From contig JAEZDR010000178.1 in NCBI GenBank assembly GCA_023433265.1, positions 1 through 12,820 on the forward strand: 12,820 nt of DNA. Direction: 5' to 3'. Under the pieces are notes generated by a model. It was given only the letters and a program-made list of their open reading frames with translations. It made no database searches and was not told the DNA's origin. Within the stretch, counting starts at the first letter, position 1. Every line of letters starts with the position of its first letter. The translations under genes were made by a program, and so were the position numbers. Source of the stretch: Bacteroidota bacterium. Its GTDB lineage: Bacteria > Bacteroidota > Bacteroidia > Chitinophagales > Chitinophagaceae. Of this stretch, positions 1 through 5,050 are shown piece by piece.

Positions 1-2
1 AC

Positions 3-89
3 CTTCTAGAGCGGCTGTTAGCGCAAAAACACGACGATGTTACTGCTGCTTTGCTTCATAAGGTTAAACTTCAAACAGTTTCAGAATGA
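3..89 (+). CDS. C-terminal end of an unidentified protein (partial)
   Basis: An open frame enters from the left edge (codons begin at base 3) and ends at TGA 87-89, giving 28 residues that begin LLERLLAQKHDDVTAALLHK. The segment is rich in Leu, Ala and charged residues and is probably helical, as in a C-terminal helix or short coiled coil. It stops 3 bp before the stop codon of the reverse-strand gene at 93-350, and such tight convergent packing supports it being real. Nothing in 28 residues identifies the family. Confidence 0.5.
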   Translation, partial: LLERLLAQKHDDVTAALLHKVKLQTVSE

Positions 90-92
90 CCG

Positions 93-350
93 CTAATAAG
101 TTCGTACGGTATCTAATGCCCCGGGTCTATCTTCAGCCGACTTTCCGATAACAGTAAGACTGCCATCAGTTTCTAAGACAACTGCTTTAGCATCTTCCAA
201 TACAGCAATTCCATTTTCTCTTAGTACAGCGTAAACTTCATCCTCATTAATTCTTTCCTTTAACATGGCCTCAGTAATCATTACGCCATTATAGACAATC
301 AGGGAAGGTGTCGGAGCTAACACCAAATCTCTGCTATTATGACTAGCCAT
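93..350 (-). CDS. Orphan C-terminal domain of a DUF421/YetF-type protein, probably a truncated gene
   Basis: The 85-residue product reads like the C-terminal soluble domain of DUF421 (YetF-type) membrane proteins. Residues about 13-22 (PTPSLIVYNG) match the strand that follows the membrane part, residues 23-46 hold the helical 'deLl..LR..gi' section (EDEVYAVLRENGIAVLED), and residues 53-68 hold the 'a.lE.dG.lSvi' strand pair (AVVLETDGSLTVIGK). The three N-terminal membrane helices of the family are absent. Upstream the frame stays open only to about base 386 and encodes no hydrophobic helix there. It is therefore either a 5'-truncated remnant or a stand-alone domain; I favour a remnant. A complete relative lies nearby at 1402-1848. 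The family assignment rests on pattern memory, not a search. Confidence 0.55.
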   Translation of the reverse strand: MASHNSRDLVLAPTPSLIVYNGVMITEAMLKERINEDEVYAVLRENGIAVLEDAKAVVLETDGSLTVIGKSAEDRPGALDTVRTY

Positions 351-363
351 CCAAGAATAACAG

Positions 364-619
364 TTATTGAAACAGGATCCCCGGAATCATAATAGTTTCT
401 ATTGTTGGTGGTAATGCCTCATCAATGCAAAATATTCTTTTGTATAGTCTTTCGTCATTTTCCGGGCGGTAAACAGCTTTCAGCACCCTATTGATTCTCC
501 ATCTTCCATAGGCATGGTATATTAATTGAAGGCTCTTGTATAAGCCAGTTCTCAATGGCTAAAACATCTACCTGCGCATCAGGAAATAGGAACTGACGAA
601 AAAACACAGTAACCGTAAC
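364..619 (-). other. Gap with possible decayed reverse-strand coding traces
   Basis: No convincing gene lies between the DUF421 fragment and the channel gene. On the minus strand two adjacent frames look weakly protein-like. One, around 603-500, reads FFRQFLFPDAQVDVLAIENW and ends in TAG. The other, ending at TAA 364-366, has only a TTG start near 555 and reads YRPENDERLYKRIFCIDEAL. A single frameshift near 505 would join them. This could be a decayed gene or chance. I do not recognise either reading and assign no function. Confidence 0.2.
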
Positions 620-1387
620 ATGGATAAAAGGTTAGCACATGAGCGCAAAAGGCTGCTATTTACCATCGAAAGGATCCTAGAAGGCCCTATGGTCCTCCTG
701 GGATTTCTATGGCTTATACTATTGGTCATTGAATTTGTTTGGGGATTATCTAAAACACTGGAGTACATCAGTTATGCCATCTGGGGAATATTCATTATCG
801 ATTTTATAACTAAGTTTCTCCTTGCTCCCACCAAAAGAATTTTTTTCAGAAAAAACTGGCTTACTGCTATATCGCTTTTAATTCCTGCCATAAGAATAGT
901 TAGAGTATTTCGCATCCTAAGAGTAGTAAGAGGCATGCGGGGTGTACAGGTTGTGCGTACCGTTTCCTCCCTCAACAGAAGTATGAATAGCCTTGCTGCT
1001 ACTATGCAACGCCGGGCACTGGGTTATGTAGTTCTATTAACTCTCATCGTCACATTCGGAGGTGCGGCGGCTATGCACGCCCTTGAAAAAAATAGCGGCG
1101 GTTTTGACACTTATGGTCAGGCACTTTGGTGGACAGCAATGCGCGTTATCACCGCAGGAAGTGAATTTTTCCCTGTAACACCTGAAGGGAAAGTACTCGC
1201 TTTTCTAATAGCTGTTTTCGGCTACACGGTATTTGGCTATGTCACGGCTACTTTTGCAACTTTTTTTATAGGTAGGGACGCCGAAGAAAAGAACGCACCC
1301 CTTGCAGGTGCAAAACAACTGGACGATTTGAAATCTGCCGTTCAGGCATTGGCTAAAGAACTGCAGGATATGAAAAATAAAATCTAA
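620..1387 (+). CDS. Six-helix voltage-sensor-type ion channel (Ion_trans family) with non-GYG pore
   Basis: This 255-residue protein has the layout of a bacterial voltage-gated cation channel subunit that would act as a tetramer in the inner membrane. Visible segments are S1 about 23-42, S2 about 48-68, S3 about 77-89, S4 about 92-114, S5 about 133-154, a pore helix about 165-178 and S6 about 192-217, then a C-terminal helix about 231-253 that may be a tetramerising coiled coil. S4 is a textbook voltage sensor, with Arg at 92, 95, 98, 101, 104, 107 and 113. The pore reads ITAGSEFFPVTPEG (177-190) where potassium channels carry TVGYGD, so K+ selectivity cannot be assumed. ATG 620 is the natural start, with no obvious ribosome binding site. 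It converges on the DUF421 gene 14 bp downstream. The fold is clear; the ion and the gating are not. Confidence 0.85.
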   Translation: MDKRLAHERKRLLFTIERILEGPMVLLGFLWLILLVIEFVWGLSKTLEYISYAIWGIFIIDFITKFLLAPTKRIFFRKNWLTAISLLIPAIRIVRVFRILRVVRGMRGVQVVRTVSSLNRSMNSLAATMQRRALGYVVLLTLIVTFGGAAAMHALEKNSGGFDTYGQALWWTAMRVITAGSEFFPVTPEGKVLAFLIAVFGYTVFGYVTATFATFFIGRDAEEKNAPLAGAKQLDDLKSAVQALAKELQDMKNKI

Positions 1388-1401
1388 TGCCGCTTAGCTT
1401 A

Positions 1402-1848
1402 TTATTTCTCCTGCGGTATGATAGATATACTTCCATCTTTCTCCAATACAGCATATTTTATTTGCGCCATTCTTTCCAGCCCGTGTATGATTCTGGCAGC
1501 CTCCAATATATCTTCTTCGTCCACCTTTGCTTTGTCCATTCGTCTTTTTAGTGGTACCCCTTTGTCAACAATTACCAAAGGAGCGCCATCGCTTATGGTT
1601 GAAAACAACTTCCACCTGTGTTTTATTAACGATAACAGTAAATCCGTACCCACAAGTGTAGTGAGCATAATGAATGATGCGGTTAAAGAATAATCCTCTC
1701 CAATGAGTGCATCAGTTGTTGTTTCGCTTATGATCAGGAGGAGAACGAAATCGAAAGTTGTTATTTCTGCAAGGCTCCGCTTTCCCAGTATCCTGAAAAT
1801 GATATAAACAAAGAGATATACAGCAATGCCCCTGATAACTGGATTCAT
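1402..1848 (-). CDS. DUF421 (YetF-type) membrane protein
   Basis: This 148-residue protein has the full DUF421 architecture: membrane helices at about 4-21, 31-48 and 55-76, then a soluble C-terminal domain at about 85-146. The family signature GKRSLAEITTFDFV is at 22-35, and the C-terminal 'YAVLEKDGSISIIPQ' strand pair closes the protein. Proteins of this family are uncharacterised or loosely linked to stress and spore biology in Bacillus; no reaction is known to me. It starts 3 nt after the stop of the upstream reverse-strand gene (1852-2358), so the two form an operon. That pairing recurs in other bacteria as far as I recall. It is convergent with the ion channel. Confidence 0.8.
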   Translation of the reverse strand: MNPVIRGIAVYLFVYIIFRILGKRSLAEITTFDFVLLLIISETTTDALIGEDYSLTASFIMLTTLVGTDLLLSLIKHRWKLFSTISDGAPLVIVDKGVPLKRRMDKAKVDEEDILEAARIIHGLERMAQIKYAVLEKDGSISIIPQEK

Positions 1849-1851
1849 AGT

Positions 1852-2358
1852 TTAAGGATATATAAAGTGGCTAATTGTAAACTGATGGTCATTGATTCTC
1901 ATCTCCCCCTTTACCTTGCCTACATGTTGCGGAACAAGGTAGAATACTGTTTTTACCGGTCCACCGCCGGTAAAACTGTATTTCACGTATCCGTTTTCTA
2001 TTGACGTTTCACTGGGTTCAGGCGTTATAGCCCCTACCTTAAAATTGAACAAATATGCTTGTGAAAAATAAATTGACTGAATTGAATCGCCGTTGCTACC
2101 CTCATTATCAACAATCAATTTCATCTGGCCTTCGTGGCGATGAAAATAATCATAGTCTACTTTAGCCCCTTCTGCATAAAGCGTTTTGCTGCTCAGCAAT
2201 CCTTCACCAAAAAGACCAAATGCGGCTAGTGCAACAAAAAGAAAAATAAAACCCCAACCAAATCTTTGAATCTTCCAACCTTTTTCATGCAGGTAAAGAT
2301 GCTCATCCAGCTCCAGCGTGGTTTTCGTTTGTTCTACACTGCTGTTATATTTCGCCAT
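1852..2358 (-). CDS. One-helix membrane protein, conserved partner of DUF421
   Basis: The 168-residue product has a polar N-terminus (1-33), one membrane helix at about 34-50 (FGWGFIFLFVALAAFGLFG) and an outside domain rich in beta-type residues at about 58-168, ending in the aromatic tail SHFIYP. No signal peptidase site or lipobox is seen, so it is probably anchored by the single helix with the C-terminal domain outside. From memory, proteins with the same plan (short N-terminus with 'E..L......W..QR.GW', one helix, beta domain ending in F.YP) are often encoded directly upstream of DUF421 genes. The 3-nt spacing here fits co-function. No biochemical role is known to me, and no TAnnTTTG element is apparent upstream. 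Confidence 0.75.
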   Translation of the reverse strand: MAKYNSSVEQTKTTLELDEHLYLHEKGWKIQRFGWGFIFLFVALAAFGLFGEGLLSSKTLYAEGAKVDYDYFHRHEGQMKLIVDNEGSNGDSIQSIYFSQAYLFNFKVGAITPEPSETSIENGYVKYSFTGGGPVKTVFYLVPQHVGKVKGEMRINDHQFTISHFIYP

Positions 2359-2424
2359 TGTTAAAGGTTTTCTGAAAGCATTATTTTGTTCTACAATATC
2401 TGTGCTCGCTTTCAGAGAGGTGCT

Positions 2425-2464
2425 GCTACAAGCAAAAAGGTGACATGGGCTTTAGCCATGACAA
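2425..2464 (+). repeat. Left-end repeat copy 1 of IS200-like/REP element, with hairpin
   Basis: A 40-bp sequence beginning GCTACAAGC and ending CCATGACAA contains the hairpin-forming core CATGGGCTTTAGCCATG at 2444-2460. It differs from the copy at 2941-2980 at one base. Weak similarity continues for about 15 bp past its end. It marks the left end of the degenerate upstream unit of the array. Confidence 0.8.
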
Positions 2465-2538
2465 CGAAAATAACTTCGAGGCTAACGGTTACCTACCTTT
2501 TGCTACGCTGTTGTTACCCGGTTGCCATACAGTTGCTC

Positions 2539-2593
2539 CGCTACAACATCGCTACAACATCGCTACAACATCGCTACAGCATCGCTACAGCAT
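2539..2593 (+). repeat. 11-bp tandem repeat, five units
   Basis: Three units of CGCTACAACAT (2539-2571) are followed by two of CGCTACAGCAT (2572-2593); a further degenerate unit (TTCTACAGATA) follows to about 2604. The array sits exactly where the interior and N-terminal part of the transposase gene are missing in the upstream unit. The unit shares GCTACAA with the start of the left-end repeat (GCTACAAGCC) and with TTCGCTACAA inside the 121-bp segment, so it may have grown from element sequence. Confidence 0.9.
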
Positions 2594-2626
2594 TTCTACA
2601 GATACCTTAGGCTAGGGAGGGAGAGT

Positions 2627-2794
2627 AACAGGTTTGAATGGGCTGACAAGTATTTCGCTTTATCTGTGAGTCACTCAATGCTTGGCGCCGTAAGAAATTA
2701 CATTGATCACCATGAGCGGCATCATACAAAAGTTAGTTTTCAGGATGAATGCCTTCAGTTTTTAGAAAAGTACAAGTTCTCCATTCACGGCTAA
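2627..2794 (+). pseudogene. IS200/IS605-like transposase, 3' fragment
   Basis: The last 55 codons of the transposase at 3091-3522 are repeated here (similarity begins AACAGGTTTG at 2627) with five amino-acid changes. The N-terminal two thirds, including the metal-binding HLH motif, is missing and replaced by unrelated sequence with an 11-bp tandem repeat. The nucleophile Tyr remains (NYIDHHERHH), but the Gln four residues on, conserved in the intact copy, is His. The frame stays open upstream through the repeats to an ATG at 2522, giving a chimeric 90-codon ORF with no upstream homology, so I treat it as a dead remnant. Its stop TAA (2792-2794) lies inside the right-end hairpin. Confidence 0.85.
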
Positions 2795-2799
2795 AGCCG
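2788..2799 (+). repeat. Right-end REP-like hairpin, copy 1
   Basis: The sequence CGGCTAAAGCCG folds as a 5-bp stem with an AA loop and contains the transposase stop codon. Its core GGCTAAAGCC is the exact reverse complement of the left-end core GGCTTTAGCC, so the two ends are inverted, as in REP pairs around TnpA-REP genes. Confidence 0.75.
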
Positions 2800-2820
2800 G
2801 CAACGTTCTCAGTATCCTGC

Positions 2821-2941
2821 CTCCGCCATAAATGGCGGAGTTAATATTTGCCTCGCATTTTGCTTCGCTACAATAGCCTTAACCGTCAAGTAAAATATTT
2901 CCTGCTAAAGTATATTTCTAACTCCGCCATTTATGGCGGAG
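2821..2941 (+). repeat. 121-bp palindrome-bounded segment, copy 1
   Basis: The segment begins with CTCCGCCATAAATGGCGGAG (2821-2840) and ends with CTCCGCCATTTATGGCGGAG (2922-2941). Each is a perfect palindrome-like hairpin (9-bp stem) and each is the reverse complement of the other. The 81 bp between are A+T rich and hold no ORF. An equally long, nearly identical copy lies at 3550-3670. It may be a small non-autonomous (MITE-like) element, a REP cluster, or part of the transposon unit. Confidence 0.85.
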
Positions 2942-2980
2942 CTACAAGCCAAAAGGTGACATGGGCTTTAGCCATGACAA
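2941..2980 (+). repeat. Left-end repeat copy 2, with hairpin
   Basis: A 40-bp repeat (GCTACAAGCC to CCATGACAA) with hairpin core CATGGGCTTTAGCCATG at 2960-2976. It starts at the last base of the preceding palindrome and marks the left end of the intact transposase unit, 110 bp ahead of the transposase start. Confidence 0.85.
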
Positions 2981-3040
2981 ATAGAAATAACCTTCACAAT
3001 CTATCATGCATGTTTTTCCATGATCTTTCTTAGCTATCGC

Positions 3041-3070
3041 TTTTTAGTGCGTCTCTCGAACCTACTTTTG
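3041..3070 (+). promoter_or_regulatory. Bacteroidota-type promoter for the transposase gene
   Basis: TACTTTTG at 3063-3070 matches the Bacteroidota -7 consensus TAnnTTTG exactly. A T-run (TTTTT, 3041-3045) lies near the expected -33 position but is not a clean TTTG. The element ends 20 nt before the ATG at 3091, implying a short leader. Confidence 0.5.
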
Positions 3071-3090
3071 TTATCCAAATCCAATGAACG

Positions 3091-3522
3091 ATGTCTTTTG
3101 TCAATGTTATGATTCACGCTGTTTGGGGAACTAAGAACCGCCACCCTTACCTTGTAAAAGAAATTAGACCGCTATTGATCCAGCACATCAAGGAGAATGC
3201 ACCCAGCAAGAACATATATATTGATAGAATTAATGGCTTTACTGATCACCTCCATTGCTTGCTTGGTCTCAACGCGGACACCAGCCTTTCCAAAACAATG
3301 CAATTGATAAAAGGAGAGTCTGCTTTCTGGATGAATAAAGAACGGCTGACACACAACAGGTTTGAATGGGCTGACGAGTATTTCGCTGTTTCTGTGAGCC
3401 ACTCAATGCTTGGCGCCGTAAGAAATTACATTGATAACCAAGAGCGGCATCATACTAAAGTTAGTTTTCAGGATGAATGCCTTCAGTTTTTAGAAAAGTA
3501 CAAGTTCACCATTCACGGCTAA
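3091..3522 (+). CDS. tnpA: IS200/IS605-like HUH (Y1) transposase, TnpA-REP type
   Basis: This 143-residue protein is a complete Y1 transposase, a single-strand DNA endonuclease that cuts and joins element ends through a 5'-phosphotyrosine. The metal-binding HUH motif is H53-L-H55 (TDHLHCLLGL) and the nucleophile is predicted as Tyr113 in RNYIDNQERHH, with Gln117 the usual conserved partner on that helix. The C-terminal FQDECLQFLEKYKF tail is typical of the COG1943 group. Length fits the 130-160 residues normal for the family, and there is no partner tnpB. The gene lies between inverted hairpins with cores GGCTTTAGCC (left) and GGCTAAAGCC (right), and its stop codon is inside the right hairpin. 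All key residues are present, so it is probably active or recently so. Whether it is a transposon or a domesticated REP-mobilising enzyme cannot be decided here. Confidence 0.9.
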   Translation: MSFVNVMIHAVWGTKNRHPYLVKEIRPLLIQHIKENAPSKNIYIDRINGFTDHLHCLLGLNADTSLSKTMQLIKGESAFWMNKERLTHNRFEWADEYFAVSVSHSMLGAVRNYIDNQERHHTKVSFQDECLQFLEKYKFTIHG

Positions 3523-3527
3523 AGCCG
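3516..3527 (+). repeat. Right-end REP-like hairpin, copy 2
   Basis: CGGCTAAAGCCG again folds as a 5-bp stem with an AA loop. The transposase stop TAA (3520-3522) forms its centre, so the end of the gene and the DNA end recognised by the enzyme appear to be the same sequence. Confidence 0.75.
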
Positions 3528-3549
3528 GCATTGTTTCTCAGTATCCTGC

Positions 3550-3670
3550 CTCCGCCATAAATGGCGGAGTTAATATTTGCCTCGCATTTTGCTTCGCTAC
3601 AATGGCCTTAACCGTCAAGTTAAATATTCCTATCTAAAGTATATTTCTAACTCCGCCATTTATGGCGGAG
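3550..3670 (+). repeat. 121-bp palindrome-bounded segment, copy 2
   Basis: Same length and same bounding 20-bp palindromes (3550-3569 and 3651-3670) as the copy at 2821-2941, with only a handful of base differences, all internal. The perfect conservation of both palindromes against drift in the middle suggests that they matter or that the duplication is recent. Confidence 0.85.
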
Positions 3671-3710
3671 ATACAAGCCAAAAGGGTAACATGGGCTTTA
3701 GCCATGAACT
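3670..3710 (+). repeat. Left-end repeat copy 3, with hairpin
   Basis: A third left-end repeat (GATACAAGCC...) with hairpin core CATGGGCTTTAGCCATG at 3690-3706. It differs from the others by one substitution near the start and by AAGGGTAAC in place of AAGGTGAC. No transposase sequence follows, so this is either the left end of a lost third unit or the outer boundary of the array. Confidence 0.8.
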
Positions 3711-3810
3711 GTAAAATTCGCTACCCCCCAACCATGACATTTATCATTTTTCTCCTTCCCCATTCCCCCTACCTTTCCTTTCAAATATTGAACAGCGATC
3801 TAGTGCCATT

Positions 3811-3829
3811 TTCACTATTCACTATTCAC
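3811..3829 (+). repeat. 7-bp tandem repeat in front of a start codon
   Basis: TTCACTA occurs twice, followed by TTCAC (2.7 units), ending 3 bp before the ATG at 3833. It follows a pyrimidine-rich tract (about 3749-3783). Unit-number change here would alter the leader of the downstream gene but not its reading frame. Confidence 0.7.
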
Positions 3830-3832
3830 GTC

Positions 3833-4381
3833 ATGGCCTACCAATGCGGCTCCATACGATTAACCGGCACCATTGGCGACATCACCTATTACAGGATGAA
3901 TGGTGAATACCATGCTCGCACCAAAAGCAGCCTCACCGGTAAGAAGTTCTGGAAACACCAGGCCTTCGAAGGCAGCCGCCAAAGTTGCAAACGCTTTGCT
4001 GAAGGCAATAAGCTGGCTTCGCAGGTATATCGGTCACTGCCAAAAGAACAACGTCACTACGCGCTATTCTGCCAGCTTAAGCGTGCTGCCATTCACTACA
4101 CCAAGCTCGGACTTACGGCAGAAGAAGCCAAACCCTACCTGCAACAGCACGCAGCGCAGGAGCAGTTTATACTTCCCGCCAGGCCGCCTAAGCCTCGCGT
4201 CAGGAAAGCTTTCCCATACGCCATCACCATAACATCTGAATACATCGCCCTCACTGGCGGCAGACTGCAGCAGCTTCTAAAAACCTGCACTAACAGCGAC
4301 CTCGCTTACCGCGCCGAGCAAACGCTAAAAGGCCTCGTTATCAGTCCACCCGCGGCTATCTCTCAACGCCAAAGAGCCTGA
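3833..4381 (+). CDS. Uncharacterised protein with N-terminal 'GTIGDITYYRMNGEYHARTK' motif
   Basis: I chose ATG 3833 (182 residues) over the far upstream ATG at 3662 because 3662-3832 is repeat and pyrimidine-rich sequence. The N-terminus reads as a short repeated-strand motif (GSIRLTGTIGDITYY, then NGEYHARTKSSLTGKK), followed by a basic, helical region with FEGSRQSCKRFAEGNKLASQ at about 43-62 and a Lys/Arg/Pro-rich stretch near 116-127. From memory, Bacteroidota genomes carry many small proteins opening with 'G.I.L.G.IGD.TFYK..dGy.aR.K' and then 'F.RtREn..EFg.agkag'. This looks like a distant member, but their role is unknown to me. It has no signal peptide or membrane helix and many basic residues. 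It stands alone between the transposase array and the tRNA. Confidence 0.65.
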   Translation: MAYQCGSIRLTGTIGDITYYRMNGEYHARTKSSLTGKKFWKHQAFEGSRQSCKRFAEGNKLASQVYRSLPKEQRHYALFCQLKRAAIHYTKLGLTAEEAKPYLQQHAAQEQFILPARPPKPRVRKAFPYAITITSEYIALTGGRLQQLLKTCTNSDLAYRAEQTLKGLVISPPAAISQRQRA

Positions 4382-4504
4382 CACCAAAACTTTACACTCT
4401 CCTGGCATCCTTGTGCCTTCTCGTGAAATAAGGCGCCATTTGCCTCATGTAGGGACTCATCTTCTCCATTTTCCCCTGCCTTTTCACTGTTGCTTCTCTG
4501 CCCT

Positions 4505-4529
4505 ATCTCTGCCTCATCTCTGCCTCATC
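4505..4529 (+). repeat. 11-bp tandem repeat, about 2.3 units
   Basis: ATCTCTGCCTC occurs at 4505-4515 and 4516-4526, followed by ATC. A degenerate copy, TTCTCTGCCCT, directly precedes (4494-4504, 8 of 11 matching). Confidence 0.75.
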
Positions 4530-4592
4530 GTAAAGGCATCAATGCCCCATCCATCAGGACGCTCTGCCCAGCCCATTAAGCGTTAATACCCT

Positions 4593-4776
4593 AACTGCGT
4601 GCTTTACAACGCATATTTATGGAAAACTCATCCCCCAATCTAAAAAACAGCATCCCCCGCTCTCCACTATACCTACACCGCACCTAAAGCTTATCCTTAC
4701 CATAGTCCTCCCTTATACCTCCCTTATACCTCCCTAATACCGCTCCACCCTTACTGCGTGCTTTGTAACTTGCATA
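4593..4776 (+). repeat. Diverged direct repeat ACTGCGTGCTTT...AAC...GCATA
   Basis: AACTGCGTGCTTTACAACGCATA (split here as AACTGCGTGCTTT, ACAAC, GCATA) at 4593-4615 recurs as TACTGCGTGCTTT, GTAAC, TTGCATA at 4752-4776. The span given covers both copies and the spacer. The function is unknown; the second copy lies about 36 bp upstream of the tRNA promoter. Confidence 0.6.
4707..4739 (+). repeat. 11-bp tandem repeat, three units
   Basis: CCTCCCTTATA occurs at 4707-4717 and 4718-4728, and CCTCCCTAATA at 4729-4739. The unit sequence is unrelated to the other two 11-bp arrays in the window, but the period is the same. Confidence 0.85.
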
Positions 4777-4811
4777 ATCAGAAAAACCTGCACGATACCA
4801 ACATAAAACGA

Positions 4812-4843
4812 TTTGCACCAAATACTGTAGAACCCTACATTTG
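4812..4843 (+). promoter_or_regulatory. Bacteroidota-type promoter for tRNA-Ala
   Basis: TTTG at 4812-4815 (-33) and TACATTTG at 4836-4843 (-7, exact TAnnTTTG) are separated by 20 bp, the arrangement expected for the Bacteroidota primary sigma factor. The tRNA begins 11 bp after the -7 element, so the primary transcript has only a few bases of leader. Confidence 0.8.
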
Positions 4844-4854
4844 CACTCCTGAAA

Positions 4855-4929
<75 letters not shown>

Positions 4930-4936
4930 AAGCTTT

Positions 4937-4956
4937 AAGCCCCGAAAGGGGCTTTT
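4937..4956 (+). terminator. Intrinsic terminator of tRNA-Ala
   Basis: AAGCCCC, GAAA tetraloop, GGGGCTT form a 7-bp GC-rich hairpin whose 3' arm runs into TTTT, nine bases after the tRNA. It separates the tRNA from the light-sensing operon. Confidence 0.9.
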
Positions 4957-5024
4957 ATTAATTGTTTTACTCTCTCAGAACTCCCGTTTCGTCGCAATCC
5001 GAGTCCATCCGTCTCCTATATCAC

Positions 5025-5032
5025 TATATTTG
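5025..5032 (+). promoter_or_regulatory. Bacteroidota -7 element for the heme oxygenase-phytochrome operon
   Basis: TATATTTG matches TAnnTTTG exactly and ends 18 bp before ATG 5051. No clear TTTG is seen at -33, so the promoter may be weak or helped by an activator. Its position supports ATG 5051 as the start, because the upstream in-frame extension would begin within the tRNA. Confidence 0.6.
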
Positions 5033-5050
5033 ACCTCTGTTTTCCTTGTC

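Larger units (their letters stand above)
4382..4811 (+). other. Pyrimidine-rich intergenic region with short repeats
   Basis: No gene is visible in about 430 bp. The plus strand is strongly C+T rich and poor in G. It contains 11-bp tandem repeats of two unrelated units (4505-4529 and 4707-4739) and a diverged direct repeat of about 24 bp built on ACTGCGTGCTTT (4593-4615 and 4752-4776). No hairpin with a T-run is seen behind the upstream gene. The stretch ends at the tRNA promoter. Confidence 0.7.

Noticed and set aside
1418..1693. Plus-strand ORF opposite DUF421
   Set aside because: It is antisense to a gene with clear family motifs and has no recognisable features.
2386..2610. ORF across the left-end repeat and 11-bp array
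   Set aside because: It consists of repeat translation without protein-like composition.
2425..3710. CRISPR array
   Set aside because: The repeats are too few and irregular, are separated by coding or palindromic segments, and have no cas genes nearby; they are transposon or REP ends.
3662..3832. Upstream extension of the 3833 gene
   Set aside because: The frame runs through the left-end repeat and a pyrimidine tract and gives no family-like sequence.
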